Positions 33,919-43,223 are shown, numbered from the stretch's first letter. The stretch: 64,000 nt of DNA from Viridibacterium sediminicola (GCF_039631295.1 NZ_JBDIVE010000009.1:124001-188000); one strand, 5' to 3'. The notes: generated by a model from the letters alone, not told the origin. Program-made: numbers and translations.

Positions 33919-33924
33919 TAGAAT
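33919..33924 (+). promoter_or_regulatory. Possible -10 element for yhdP
   Basis: TAGAAT within GGGTTAGAATCGCG, 51 bases before the chosen yhdP start in the 140-base gap between divergent glnE and yhdP. No good -35 lies at 16-18 bases, so this is only a weak candidate. Confidence 0.3.
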
Positions 33925-33974
33925 CGCGTCTCTGTGCGCTACGCCTTTTGCTGGCCCGATTCCTGCGCAAGCTT

Positions 33975-36900
33975 ATGTCTGAAGACTCGTCCCCGCCGCA
34001 TTCTGCACCGCCCCCCCGTCATATGCCAGCCCGGCTGTGGCGCTGGCGCTGGTGTCTGCACGCCTTGCGCCTGGGTTTGCACATTCCGCGCACTGCCGGA
34101 CGCTGGCTGTGGCGCGTCCTGCTGGCGCTGTGGATCGTGCTGGCGATCTGCTTCCTCATTGTGCGCTATGCGCTGATGCCGCAGGTCGCCGAGCATCGGG
34201 GCGAGATCGAAACAGCGCTGTCCACGGCCCTCGGTGCCAAGGTCCAGATCAGCGCGCTTGAGGCGCACTGGCATAGCCTGCGGCCGGAGCTGGGCATGCG
34301 CGGCCTGCGCATTTTCGACCAGGCCGGGCGCGAGGCGCTGGAACTGCCACGTGTCGATGCGACGATTGCCTGGAGCTCGCTGCTGCGCTGGCGCCTGGAA
34401 CTCTATCGGCTCTACATCGGCCAGCCGGAACTGAGCGTGCGTCGCGAAGCCGATGGCAAGATCTACGTCGCCGGTCTGCTGGTGCAGACGCAGCAGGGCG
34501 GCAAGGCCGACTTCGCCAACATGCTGCTGCATCAGCGTGAAATCCTCATCGACGGCGCGCGGGTGCGCTGGGTCGATCGCCTGCGCGGCGCGCCCGAACT
34601 GGTCTTCGACAAGCTCTCGCTGCAGCTGGAAAACCGTGGTGACAGTCATCGTTTCGCCCTCAAGGCCAGCCCGGCCGCACGCATGTCGGGGCCGCTGGAT
34701 CTGCGCGGCGATCTGCGTGGCGCCGATCTGGCGAGTCTCGACAACTGGCGTGGCGCGCTCTATGTCGCGACCGACAGCACCGATCTGGCGGTGTGGCGCA
34801 ACTGGGTCGATTACCCCATCAACCTGCCGCGCGGGCGCGGTGGCCTGCGCGCCTGGCTCAATTTCGAAGGCGCGCAGACTGCCAGCGTGACGGCGGATCT
34901 GGCCCTGGCTGATGTCGATGTGCAGTTCGCGCAGGATTTGCCGATGCTTTCGCTGCACACTTTGTCCGGCCGTCTGCGCTTGTCGCAGCGTCCGGATGGT
35001 TTCTCGCTGGCCGCCGAGCGCCTGACGCTGGCGACCAATGATGGCTTGCGGGTGGCGCCGACGCAGCTCTCCCTGCGGCGTAATACACCGGCCGGCAAAC
35101 CAGCAGGCGGCGAGCTCGCCGGCGAACGTCTCGATGTGCGTGTGCTGGCCCAGCTGGCCGCCTATCTGCCCTTGCCGGCGACGCTGCGCCAGCGTCTGCA
35201 GGGCGCCGATCCGCATGGCCTGGTGCAGCGCCTGCAGGCGAGCTGGCAAGATCCGCTGGACGGGCAGCAAAGCTGGCCACCGCGCTTCAATATCGATGCG
35301 GTGCTCGACAAGCTGAGTCTCGCCAGCAGCGAGGGCTCACCGGGGGTCGAGGGCCTCAGTGGCAGCCTGCGTGGCTCGGAGAGCAAGGGCGATTTCGCAC
35401 TCAGTGTGCGTGATGGTGCCCTGCAGTTGCCCGCAGTCTTCGCCCAGCCGCGCCTGGCGCTCAACAGCCTGCAGCTGCGCGGCAGCTGGCGGCGCGACAG
35501 CAAGCCGGCCGAAAGCAGCCCGGAGCTGGTCGTCGAACTGGCCCAGCTGGCGCTGAGCAATCCTGACATCACGGCCGCCGAGTTCAGTGGCAACTGGCGT
35601 AGCAAGCCAGGCGGCGCCGGCACTCTGGACCTGACGGGCCGCGTGCGCAGATTCGAAGCGCCGGCGGTGTGGCGTTACATTCCGCTGGAAGTGCCGCAGG
35701 ATACGCGTGACTGGTTGCAGCATGGCTTGCAGAGCGGCGCGGCGGAGAATCTGCGCATCCGCGTGGTGGGGCCGCTCGACCAGTTCCCGTTCCAGAATAC
35801 GCCGCAGGCGACGTTCCGCGTCGAAGGCAATTTCAATGCGGTCAATCTGGCTTTCGCACCGGGCTGGCCGACGCTGGAGGGCGTCGGCGGCGAGCTGCTG
35901 TTCGACCGCGTCCGCATGGCCATTCGCTCGCACCGTGGCCGCTATCGCCAGGTGCGCCTGGGCGAGGTGTCGGCGGATCTGCCCAATCTCGAACACCCGG
36001 CGCAAGCGCCCTTGCTGATCGTCGGCCGCGCCAGTGGTTCGGGCGGTGACATGCTCGATTACCTGCGCGCCACGCCGGTGGCCGAACACTTGGGCAGCGC
36101 CGTGCAGCACATGCGTCTGGAAGGTGATGGCCAGCTCGATCTGCGCATCGCCGTGCCCCTGCTCGACGCCAATGCCACGCGCGTGCAAGGCAGTTACCGC
36201 GCCGATGGCAATGTGCTGCGGATCGCCGACGGCCTGCCGCCGATGCGCCAGCTCAAGGGCACCCTGAGTTTCAGCGATACCGGCATCGGGCCGACCCAGG
36301 CAACGGCCGAGTTCGTCGGTGGCTCGGCGGTGATCAGCGGGCGTACCCTGGCGGACGGCACGATTGTCTTCGATGGCAGCGGTACGCTGCCGGCCAGCGG
36401 TTTGCGCCAGATCGTCGATACACCGCTGTGGTCCGAACTCAGCGGGCAGACGCAAACCACGGCGCGGATCACCATCACGCGCGCCAAGGCCGATGTGCAG
36501 GTCAGCTCCGATCTGCTCGGCATCGTCTCGCGCCTGCCCAGTCCGCTCACCAAGCGTGGCGATGAACGACTACCGCTGCGCTTTGGCTGGAGCCTGGGCG
36601 ACGAGCCCGGCGCGGCGGCCGGCAACAGCCTGCAGGACTGGCATCTGAGCCTCGATGGCCGTGCCCAGGCACAGTGGCAGGATCGCTGCGGCAAGGACAG
36701 CTGCGCTTTCCTGCGCGGCGCCATCGCCGTCAATGACAGCCTCAGCATGCCCGCGCGCGGCATGCGCGTCTCGGGCCGCTTCAAGCGCCTGCAGCTCGAC
36801 CCCTGGCGCAGCCTGCTGGTGGCAGCGCTGGCCGGCGACGGCAAACCCAGCGCGCCCAGCGATCCGAATAGCTTCGGTGGTGCAGTGTTCCAGGCCGATG

Positions 36901-37979
36901 AAGTGATTGCCGGCGGGCATCGCTTCCGCAATGTGACGGCACGCGCGGTGCAGCAGGACGCGCACTGGGTGGTCAAGCTCAGCGGTCCCGACATCGCGGG
37001 TGATCTGAGCTGGCTGGGCGAGGGCAAGGGGCGCCTGGCAGCCAAGCTTGATGTGCTGCGCCTGCAGTCCTTTGAAGACAGCACCGCGCTGGCCGAGAGC
37101 GAAGCGCAGGGCGATCTGCCAGCGCTGGATGTCACGGCCGAACAGTTCGAACTGCATGACATGAAGCTCGGCAAGCTCAGCCTGCATGCCGAAAACCAGG
37201 GCGCCCTGTGGCGCTTGCCGCAGCTGCGCGTGGAGAGCAGCGACGGCGTGATCAGCGGCGAGGGCAGCAGCCGGCGCCTGAGCGATGGCGGGCGGCGCAC
37301 CGACATCACCCTCAAGCTCAATAGCGACAATGTCGGCGGCCTGCTCGGGCGCATCGGCCTGCCCAATGCGCTGCGCAAGGGCAAGGCTGACCTGCACGGC
37401 CAGCTGTCCTGGAACTCGGCGCCGACCAGCATCGACTACCCCAGCCTCAGCGGCGAGCTGCACCTCGATGCCGAGGATGGCCAGTTCAACAAGCTCGATC
37501 CGGGCGCGGCGCGCCTCCTGGGCATCCTCAGCCTGCAGTCGCTGCCGCGGCGGATCACCCTGGATTTCCGCGATGTGTTCAGCGAAGGCTTTGCCTTCGA
37601 TGCGATCAGCGGCGACTTCAAGCTGCAGCGTGGCCAGCTCTACAGCAATAATCTCGAAGTGCGCGGCCCGGCGGCGAAGTTCTTCATGAAGGGCTCGGCC
37701 GACATCGTGAACGAGACGCAGAACCTGCGCCTGACCGTGCAGCCGACGCTCTCCGAAGGCTTTGCCGTCGGCATCGGCGCGGCGGCGCTCAATCCGGTGG
37801 TGGGGGTGGGCGTCTATGTGGCGCAGAAGGTGCTGCGCGATCCATTCGAAAAACTGTTCAGCTTCGACTACTCGGTCACCGGCAGCTGGAGCGATCCGAA
37901 AGTCGAGAAGCTGACGTCGGCCAGCCGCGCAGTGGAAGCGGCACCGCAAAGCGTGCCGCCTGCGAGTCAGGAGAAATAG
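33975..37979 (+). CDS. yhdP: YhdP/AsmA-like giant envelope lipid-transport protein
   Basis: 1334 residues from the ATG at 33975 (MSEDSSPPHS). A single N-terminal membrane anchor (VLLALWIVLAICFLIVRYAL, about 55-75) is followed by a very long periplasmic part rich in beta-strands and amphipathic repeats. It ends in the conserved C-terminal segment NPVVGVGVYVAQKVLRDPFE and FDYSVTGSWSDP. AsmA-like YhdP proteins bridge inner and outer membranes and carry phospholipids. The start could instead be 34023 (MPARLWRW) or further upstream. Divergent from glnE. A 40-codon frame starts 2 bases after its stop. Confidence 0.92.
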   Translation: MSEDSSPPHSAPPPRHMPARLWRWRWCLHALRLGLHIPRTAGRWLWRVLLALWIVLAICFLIVRYALMPQVAEHRGEIETALSTALGAKVQISALEAHWHSLRPELGMRGLRIFDQAGREALELPRVDATIAWSSLLRWRLELYRLYIGQPELSVRREADGKIYVAGLLVQTQQGGKADFANMLLHQREILIDGARVRWVDRLRGAPELVFDKLSLQLENRGDSHRFALKASPAARMSGPLDLRGDLRGADLASLDNWRGALYVATDSTDLAVWRNWVDYPINLPRGRGGLRAWLNFEGAQTASVTADLALADVDVQFAQDLPMLSLHTLSGRLRLSQRPDGFSLAAERLTLATNDGLRVAPTQLSLRRNTPAGKPAGGELAGERLDVRVLAQLAAYLPLPATLRQRLQGADPHGLVQRLQASWQDPLDGQQSWPPRFNIDAVLDKLSLASSEGSPGVEGLSGSLRGSESKGDFALSVRDGALQLPAVFAQPRLALNSLQLRGSWRRDSKPAESSPELVVELAQLALSNPDITAAEFSGNWRSKPGGAGTLDLTGRVRRFEAPAVWRYIPLEVPQDTRDWLQHGLQSGAAENLRIRVVGPLDQFPFQNTPQATFRVEGNFNAVNLAFAPGWPTLEGVGGELLFDRVRMAIRSHRGRYRQVRLGEVSADLPNLEHPAQAPLLIVGRASGSGGDMLDYLRATPVAEHLGSAVQHMRLEGDGQLDLRIAVPLLDANATRVQGSYRADGNVLRIADGLPPMRQLKGTLSFSDTGIGPTQATAEFVGGSAVISGRTLADGTIVFDGSGTLPASGLRQIVDTPLWSELSGQTQTTARITITRAKADVQVSSDLLGIVSRLPSPLTKRGDERLPLRFGWSLGDEPGAAAGNSLQDWHLSLDGRAQAQWQDRCGKDSCAFLRGAIAVNDSLSMPARGMRVSGRFKRLQLDPWRSLLVAALAGDGKPSAPSDPNSFGGAVFQADEVIAGGHRFRNVTARAVQQDAHWVVKLSGPDIAGDLSWLGEGKGRLAAKLDVLRLQSFEDSTALAESEAQGDLPALDVTAEQFELHDMKLGKLSLHAENQGALWRLPQLRVESSDGVISGEGSSRRLSDGGRRTDITLKLNSDNVGGLLGRIGLPNALRKGKADLHGQLSWNSAPTSIDYPSLSGELHLDAEDGQFNKLDPGAARLLGILSLQSLPRRITLDFRDVFSEGFAFDAISGDFKLQRGQLYSNNLEVRGPAAKFFMKGSADIVNETQNLRLTVQPTLSEGFAVGIGAAALNPVVGVGVYVAQKVLRDPFEKLFSFDYSVTGSWSDPKVEKLTSASRAVEAAPQSVPPASQEK

Positions 37980-37981
37980 CC

Positions 37982-38104
37982 ATGCCTGAGCAACACGCGC
38001 TCGCCGCACAGCCGAGGGGTTTGGCGCCGGATCTGGCGACCCGGCTGCGGCTGTTCAAGGAGCTTCACCGCTTGCCCGCCCTGCAACACCGACGCCTACC
38101 GTGA
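37982..38104 (+). CDS. Small ORF, 40 aa, coupled to yhdP and the GNAT gene
   Basis: ATG at 37982 has a good ribosome site (AGGAG, inside the end of yhdP) and encodes a 40-residue basic peptide (MPEQHALAAQPRGLAPDLAT, then a Leu/Arg/His-rich helix). Its stop overlaps a GTG start of the next gene (GTGA at 38101-38104). Small size and lack of a recognised family mean it may be only a coupling leader, but the signals for translation are better than chance would suggest. Confidence 0.4.
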   Translation: MPEQHALAAQPRGLAPDLATRLRLFKELHRLPALQHRRLP

Positions 38105-39186
38105 CGATGCCGCAGTATCTCAATGCCCTGGAACCGGCCGGTCTGCTGCAGCATTTTGCCGAGCACCCGCCCAAAGATTTTCTGCCGCGCCGCTCGCCCG
38201 AGGGCGGGCCGAGTTTTCTTGCCCGCTTCGATCTGCTGACCACGGTCGATGCCGAAGATCTGCAGCAATTCATGCGCCTGCCTTGTGCGCGCCAGCTGCG
38301 TCGCCTGCTGCGCTGGAACACCTGCTTTTACGGCACCACGGTCAGCGAATACGCGCCGATGCCAGCCGGCTTGAGCGCCGAGGCGCTGTGCACCAGCATC
38401 CTCAAGGATTGGCAGCGCGCTTCGCCGCTGCTGATCGTCAAGGATGTGCCCGAGCGCTCGCCCTTGTTGTCCGCTGAAGAGAATGCCTTTGCTGACGAGT
38501 TTGTCGCCGCCTGCCAGGCGCGCGATTTCATCATCGTCGAAGGGCAGGCGCTGGCCTATCTGCCGATTGATTTCGCCAGCGAAGAGGCCTGGCTGGCCAG
38601 CCTGTCCTCCGGCCGCCGCCGCGACATCCGCCGCAAGCTGCGCGCCCGCGCCGATCTGCAGATCGAGGTGTGGCCCACCGGCGACGCGCGCTTTGCAGAT
38701 GCGGCCCTGCTCGACGAGATGTACCAGCGCTACCTTGAAGTCTTCGCGCAGAGCGAGATTCACTTCGACTGCCTCGATGCCGGCTTTTTCCGCGCCGTGT
38801 TGCAGGACGCCGCGCTCAAGGGCCAGGTGTTCTTCTACCGCGTGGCCGGGCGGATGATCGGCTACAACCTGTGTTTCGAGCATCGCGGCATGCTGATCGA
38901 CAAGTACATCGGCCTGCACTACCCGGATGCGCGCGACTACAACCTGTACTTCGTGAGCTGGTTGCAGAACCTCGCCTACGCCCGCGAGCACGGCCTCTCG
39001 CACTACGTGGCGGGCTGGACTGATCCGCAGATCAAGGCCTACCTCGGCGCACGATTCACCTTCACGCGCCACGCGGTCTATGTGCGCAATCCGCTGCTGC
39101 GTTTTGTCTTGCGGCGCCTCTCCGGCCTTTTCGAGAGCGACCGCGCCTGGTTTGATTCGGTCAATGATGACGCCACTCGTTCTTGA
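38101..39186 (+). CDS. GNAT/FemAB-like acyltransferase
   Basis: About 361 residues (GTG at 38101, or ATG at 38107). The C-terminal half has the GNAT fold of the Acetyltransf_6/FemAB-like group: RRRDIRRKLRARAD (positively charged stretch near 177-190), EMYQRYLEVFAQSEIHF, YRVAGRMIGYNLCFEHRG and WTDPQIKAYLGARF. Such enzymes transfer acyl or aminoacyl groups to amines, often on cell-surface precursors. The N-terminal third is not recognised. It overlaps the following arginase-like gene by 20 bases, which suggests a joint function. The substrate is unknown. Confidence 0.75.
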   Translation: MTMPQYLNALEPAGLLQHFAEHPPKDFLPRRSPEGGPSFLARFDLLTTVDAEDLQQFMRLPCARQLRRLLRWNTCFYGTTVSEYAPMPAGLSAEALCTSILKDWQRASPLLIVKDVPERSPLLSAEENAFADEFVAACQARDFIIVEGQALAYLPIDFASEEAWLASLSSGRRRDIRRKLRARADLQIEVWPTGDARFADAALLDEMYQRYLEVFAQSEIHFDCLDAGFFRAVLQDAALKGQVFFYRVAGRMIGYNLCFEHRGMLIDKYIGLHYPDARDYNLYFVSWLQNLAYAREHGLSHYVAGWTDPQIKAYLGARFTFTRHAVYVRNPLLRFVLRRLSGLFESDRAWFDSVNDDATRS

Positions 39187-40033
39187 TTTCGACGCCTCGG
39201 TGCTGGGCCTGGATGCGGCACAACGCATCGATTTGCGCGACTGGCAGGAGGCAATCCGCTTTGGCTGCAGCCTGCGCCGCTGGCGTGCGCTGCGTGCGCA
39301 GCTGGCCCGCCAGATGCCGGACAAGCATGGCACGGTGCTGCTCGGCAGCGGTGATCTGCACCACCTCAGCCATCTGCTGACCGAGCGCTGTCAGGCGCCG
39401 CAATTCGATCTGCTGGTGTTCGACAACCACCCGGACAATATGCGCTTTCCCTTCGGCATCCACTGCGGCTCCTGGGTACGCCATGCAGCGCGCTTGCCGC
39501 AGGTGCGGCGCATCGACGTGGTCGGCATCTGTTCGGCTGACATCGGCGCGAGCCACGCCTGGGAGAACTACTGGCAGCCCTTGCGCAGCGGCAAGCTGCA
39601 TTACTGGAGCGTCGGCGTTGATACGCGCTGGGCGCAGCGCTTCGGCCTGGCCGCGCAGATGCACGCCCATGCCGATCAGGCGGCCTTGCTGGCGGCCTTC
39701 AGCGCTCATCTGCAGGCCACCGCCACGCCGCTGTACCTGAGCATCGACAAGGATGTGCTGGCGCCCGAGGTGGCACACACCAACTGGGATCAGGGCAGCA
39801 TGCAGCTCGAACAGATGGAGGCGCTGATCGCCCTGCTGGCGGGCCGCGTGGTCGGCAGCGACATCACCGGCGACATCTCCGCCTACCGTTATCGCAGCGC
39901 CTGGAAGCGCTGGCTCAGTGCGCTCGACGAACAACCCGAAATCTCGCCGGCGCAGCTGGCGCAGTGGCAGGCGCAGCAGGCGGCGGTCAATCAGCGCTTG
40001 CTGCCGCTGATTGCCGCCCAGACCCGAGCCTAG
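39167..40033 (+). CDS. Arginase/ureohydrolase-fold protein
   Basis: 288 residues from the second of two tandem ATGs (39164/39167). Binuclear-metal ligand motifs of the arginase family can be read: GSGDLHHLSH (about 63-72), FDNHPDN (D-x-H-x-D, about 85-91) and SIDKDVL (D-x-D, about 191-197), with NWDQGSM following as in arginase-like proteins. The family hydrolyses guanidino compounds, formimino groups or acetyl-polyamine amides. Overall it is divergent, so the substrate is open. It overlaps the GNAT gene by 20 bases and ends 4 bases inside the converging aminotransferase gene. Confidence 0.75.
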   Translation: MTPLVLDFDASVLGLDAAQRIDLRDWQEAIRFGCSLRRWRALRAQLARQMPDKHGTVLLGSGDLHHLSHLLTERCQAPQFDLLVFDNHPDNMRFPFGIHCGSWVRHAARLPQVRRIDVVGICSADIGASHAWENYWQPLRSGKLHYWSVGVDTRWAQRFGLAAQMHAHADQAALLAAFSAHLQATATPLYLSIDKDVLAPEVAHTNWDQGSMQLEQMEALIALLAGRVVGSDITGDISAYRYRSAWKRWLSALDEQPEISPAQLAQWQAQQAAVNQRLLPLIAAQTRA

Positions 40034-41283
40034 GTTTGCGCTGAAGCCGCCAAGTGCTTGCGCAGCACCGCCAGGATCTGCGCGAACTGCGCATCATCGA
40101 GCCACAGGCTATTGCTGAGGCTCAGTGTGCGGGCGGCGAAGTCGCGCGCATTCGGCGTCTGCGTGCCGCCGCCGGCCGCCAGATAGGCGTAGTCGCCGAT
40201 CGCCTCGGCAAATAGGCGCGACGCGCCCAGGCGCAGCGGCCACAGTTCGGCCAGGGCCGCATCGCGTGCCGCCTGCGTCGGCATCAAGAGCATGATCAGC
40301 GGCCAGCTGCCTTGCACGCCGGGCTTGTCGTCGAGCACCTGCAGGCCGGGCAGGGCGCGTAGCGCCGGCACGCGGCGTTCAGCCTGCTGGCGCAGCGCGT
40401 GCTGGAACGCGGGCAGCTGCTGCAGGCCCCGGCTGCCGACGCCTTGCCGCCAGTGGCTCATGTGATGCAGAGGAATGGCCTCGTCGAACACATCGCCGAT
40501 CGCCTCGGCCACATCATTGCGGCGCAGTGCGCGGCGCAGCGGCAAGCCGTAGACCAGGCGCAGCGGCAGCGGGCGATACAGCGCGCTATAGCCGATCAGC
40601 TGCAGGCAGCGCAGCAGCTCGAAAGCCGGCCGGCCGCGCAGCAGCTGCTCGCGTGTCTTGAGGATTTCCGTGCGCAGTGCCGCATCGCGGGCGAACCAGA
40701 TGCCGCCTTCGAAGGTGCTCAGGCCCTTGCCGACGGCCAGGCTGAAGAAGCTGAAGTCAGCATCCTTGCCGACGCTGAGGCCGTGCACCCGCGCGCCGAA
40801 AGCCTGTGCCGCATCCTCGATGAGCAGGGCGCCGCAGTTGCGGGCGATCAGATTGACGCGGGTGGTGTCGGCCACGCGGCCGGCCAGATGGGTCGGAATC
40901 ACCGCCAGGGTGTCGGCATCGCAGTGCGCGGCGAGCGCGACTTCATCGAACTCGAAGCTGCCGGCGCGCACATCGCAGAGCACCGCCTGCAGGCCGCAGT
41001 GGCGGATCGCCAGCAGCACCAGCGGGCAGGTATAGGCGGGGATGATCACCTTGCGGCGTGCGCTGAGCCGCTGCAGGGTGGCCAGCACCAGCACCAGGCA
41101 GGCGGTGCCCGAACACTCGATCTGCGCATTGTCCACGCCTAGAAAAGCAGCTGCCGCCTGGGCAAAGGCGCGCGGCCGGGCTGGCCAGAGCGCTTTGAGG
41201 CTCAGTGGCAAGCCGGCGCTGGGCGGGATTTCGCCCCAGCGGCTGGCCAGGCGGGCGAATCCACTTGCGCTTTCAGTCGGCAT
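40030..41283 (-). CDS. DegT/DnrJ/EryC1-like PLP aminotransferase
   Basis: 417 residues from ATG 41283 (GTG at 41286 is an alternative). PLP fold type I of the DegT/sugar-aminotransferase group: CSGTACLVLVLATL (cofactor phosphate region near 59-72), PAYTCPLVLLAI, IEDAAQAFGA (Asp contacting the PLP ring) and the probable Schiff-base lysine in SLAVGKGLSTFEGG (about 182). Family members transaminate keto-sugars or other carbonyls on surface precursors. It is translationally coupled to the two small membrane proteins upstream; its stop overlaps the arginase-like gene end. Confidence 0.8.
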   Translation of the reverse strand: MPTESASGFARLASRWGEIPPSAGLPLSLKALWPARPRAFAQAAAAFLGVDNAQIECSGTACLVLVLATLQRLSARRKVIIPAYTCPLVLLAIRHCGLQAVLCDVRAGSFEFDEVALAAHCDADTLAVIPTHLAGRVADTTRVNLIARNCGALLIEDAAQAFGARVHGLSVGKDADFSFFSLAVGKGLSTFEGGIWFARDAALRTEILKTREQLLRGRPAFELLRCLQLIGYSALYRPLPLRLVYGLPLRRALRRNDVAEAIGDVFDEAIPLHHMSHWRQGVGSRGLQQLPAFQHALRQQAERRVPALRALPGLQVLDDKPGVQGSWPLIMLLMPTQAARDAALAELWPLRLGASRLFAEAIGDYAYLAAGGGTQTPNARDFAARTLSLSNSLWLDDAQFAQILAVLRKHLAASAQT

Positions 41284-41668
41284 CACTCGTTTCGCTGATT
41301 GCCAGGCAGATCACGCCGGCCACGATCACCGCCGCGCCGAGCAGCTGCATCAGCGTCAGGCGTTCGTTGAACAGCGGCGCCGAGAGCAGCATCACGCTGA
41401 CGATCTCCAGGTGCGAGGCGGCAAAAGCCGGCCCGACCGGGGCGTGCTGCAAGAGACTCATCCAGGTGAAGAAGGCGCCCAGATAGCCGAGGATGCAGCC
41501 GAACAACCAGGGCGACTGCAGCACGGTGAGCAGCCAGTCGAGATTGGCGACAAAAGGCGTATTGAGTGCCGTGTATTTGAAGCTGACCTGGGCCAGGGTG
41601 TCGAAAGCCAGCAGGATCAGGAAGCCGAAGAAGTAGAAGCGCGCGCGCGACATCGTGGGATTGCTCAT
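41273..41668 (-). CDS. Small EamA/SMR-type membrane protein, copy 1
   Basis: 131 residues with four predicted membrane helices (FYFFGFLILLAFDTLAQVSF; LFGCILGYLGAFFTWMSLL; EIVSVMLLSAPLF; LLGAAVIVAGVICLAI). This is the half-size EamA fold found in EmrE, ArnE and ArnF. ATG 41668 is chosen because GGAGG lies 8 bases upstream; a TTG 18 bases earlier is less likely. With the neighbouring copy it would form a heterodimeric pair like ArnE/ArnF flippases. It overlaps the aminotransferase start by 11 bases. Confidence 0.8.
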   Translation of the reverse strand: MSNPTMSRARFYFFGFLILLAFDTLAQVSFKYTALNTPFVANLDWLLTVLQSPWLFGCILGYLGAFFTWMSLLQHAPVGPAFAASHLEIVSVMLLSAPLFNERLTLMQLLGAAVIVAGVICLAISETSDAD

Positions 41669-41669
41669 C

Positions 41670-42029
41670 TCAGGCGCCTCCGACAATGGCGACGCCGACG
41701 GCGATCAGGCAGACGCCCAGCACGCGCATCGGCGAGAGCTTTTCGCCGAACAGCCAGCGGCCGGCGAGCATCACCACGACGATATTGATCATGCCCAGCA
41801 AGATGCCCTCGGCCAGCGGCACCAGGGACAGGAAGGCCAGCCAGACGACGAATTCGAATACGAAGCAGATCACGCCGACCCAGATCCACGGCCGTGCGGC
41901 CATGTGCAGCCAGCGCTGTTTGAGACTGCCACTGTCGGGGCTCATGGCGGCGGCCTTGAAGGCCAGCTGGCCACCGGCATCGAGCACGATGTTGAGCAGC
42001 CAGAGGGTGAAGATGATGCTCGATTGCAT
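41670..42029 (-). CDS. Small EamA/SMR-type membrane protein, copy 2
   Basis: 119 residues from MQSSIIFTLWLLNIVLDAGG, again four helices (ending LGVCLIAVGVAIVGGA). It is the same fold as copy 1 but clearly diverged from it, which fits a heterodimer better than a recent duplicate. The glutamate in VPLAEGILLGMINIVVV lies in a membrane helix. It is the first gene of the three-gene minus-strand unit; its stop is one base before the copy 1 start. Confidence 0.8.
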   Translation of the reverse strand: MQSSIIFTLWLLNIVLDAGGQLAFKAAAMSPDSGSLKQRWLHMAARPWIWVGVICFVFEFVVWLAFLSLVPLAEGILLGMINIVVVMLAGRWLFGEKLSPMRVLGVCLIAVGVAIVGGA

Positions 42030-42207
42030 GGATTTCTGTATCGGTCTGCGCGCGCCAGCGGCTGTCACGTTCGTCGCCAGGCGGCGCCGTGTGGCAAGGA
42101 TCTTCTGCAAGTGCACGCATGCGCGTAAAATGAATGAACTAGGGCCGATCTCGTCACTGCACGGGATGGCCGCGCAGTATCTCTCATCTTCCGGATTTCC
42201 TGTTCGA

Positions 42208-43053
42208 ATGTCTCAAGCATCACAAGAATTTTTCCTGCCCGGTGGCCGCACCGGCGTATTGCTGATTCACGGTTTGACAGGCACTCCCAACGAGATGAAG
42301 CGCGTTGCACGTGATCTGCAGCGTGCGGGTTTCTCGGTCCAGGCCGTGCAGCTGGCCGGCCATTGCGGCACCGAGGCGGATCTGCTGGCGACCGGCTGGC
42401 GCGACTGGTTCGCCAGCGTCGAAGAGAGCGCCGAGCGCCTGCGCCAGCATGTCGATCATCTGTTCGTCGGTGGTTTGTCGATGGGCTCGGTGCTGTCGAT
42501 GATGTACGCCATCGAGCATCCGGACAAGGTCGATGGCCTGGCGCTTTATGGCACCACCTTCTTCTACGACGGCTGGGCGATTCCGGCGACGGGGCGGCTG
42601 GCCTTCCTGCTGCCGATCTTCGACCGCCTGGGTATCGGCCGCAAGAAGATGTTCATGGAAACGCATCCCTTCGGTATCAAGAACGAGCGCATCCGGCGTT
42701 CCATCTCGGGCAGCATGCTCGGTGGCGACAGCGCCGCCGCGGGCTTGCCGGGCAATCCCTGGCCTTCGCTGGCCGAGTTCTATCGCCTCTCGCGTTATGT
42801 GCAGCGTCGTCTGCACGAAGTGCGCGTGCCCTGTCTGGCCGTGCATGCCAAGGAAGACGATGTGGCCAGCCTGCGCAATGTCGCGCTGATCGAAAAGCGC
42901 GTCTCCGCACCCGTCGAAACCGTGGTGCTCGACAACAGTTATCACATGGTGACGGTCGATCAGCAGCGCGATGTGCTGGCTGCGCGTTCGGTGGCTTTCT
43001 TCAATCGCGTGGTGACTGCATCGGGGGCAAGGCCGGCCGTCGTCGCTGCCTGA
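42208..43053 (+). CDS. Alpha/beta hydrolase, carboxylesterase (Est30-like)
   Basis: 281 residues from ATG 42208 (MSQASQEFF). Oxyanion region GVLLIHGLTGTPNEMK, nucleophile elbow GGLSMGS, acid near HAKEDDVAS and histidine in NSYHMVTVDQQ give the full esterase triad. It resembles monoacylglycerol lipase/Est30 carboxylesterases, which hydrolyse short-chain esters in the cytoplasm. In-frame ATGs at 42130 and 42166 are possible, but no ribosome site favours any of them clearly. Transcribed away from the EamA pair. Confidence 0.82.
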   Translation: MSQASQEFFLPGGRTGVLLIHGLTGTPNEMKRVARDLQRAGFSVQAVQLAGHCGTEADLLATGWRDWFASVEESAERLRQHVDHLFVGGLSMGSVLSMMYAIEHPDKVDGLALYGTTFFYDGWAIPATGRLAFLLPIFDRLGIGRKKMFMETHPFGIKNERIRRSISGSMLGGDSAAAGLPGNPWPSLAEFYRLSRYVQRRLHEVRVPCLAVHAKEDDVASLRNVALIEKRVSAPVETVVLDNSYHMVTVDQQRDVLAARSVAFFNRVVTASGARPAVVAA

Positions 43054-43124
43054 CGCTGCAGCGGAATCAAAAATTTCGCAACGCCGTCGTTTCAGGCTGA
43101 TTGCATTGTTGTAAGCCGATATTG

Positions 43125-43223
43125 AGACGCGAAGGGCGCGAAGAAACGCAAAGGTCCGCAAAGGAAGATGATTTTGTTTTCCTTGGCGGACCTTCTGTTT
43201 TTCTCTGCGGCCTTGGCGACAAA
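43125..43223. repeat. Dispersed palindromic element, copy 1 (degenerate)
   Basis: GGTCCGCAAAGGAA, short spacer, TTTTCCTTGGCGGACC forms a long stem, flanked by CGCAAAG- and CTCTGCGGCC-type words. It shares its vocabulary (CGCAAAG, CCTTGGCGG, GCGGCC) with the elements at 48693 and 61797 but is more diverged. It lies in the gap between the esterase and the aminotransferase terminator. Confidence 0.6.

Noticed and set aside
37980..38110. Frameshift splitting the GNAT gene between 37982 and 38101
   Set aside because: The 40-codon frame does not resemble the GNAT N-terminus, has its own ribosome site and ends exactly at a start-stop overlap, which fits gene coupling better than a frameshift.
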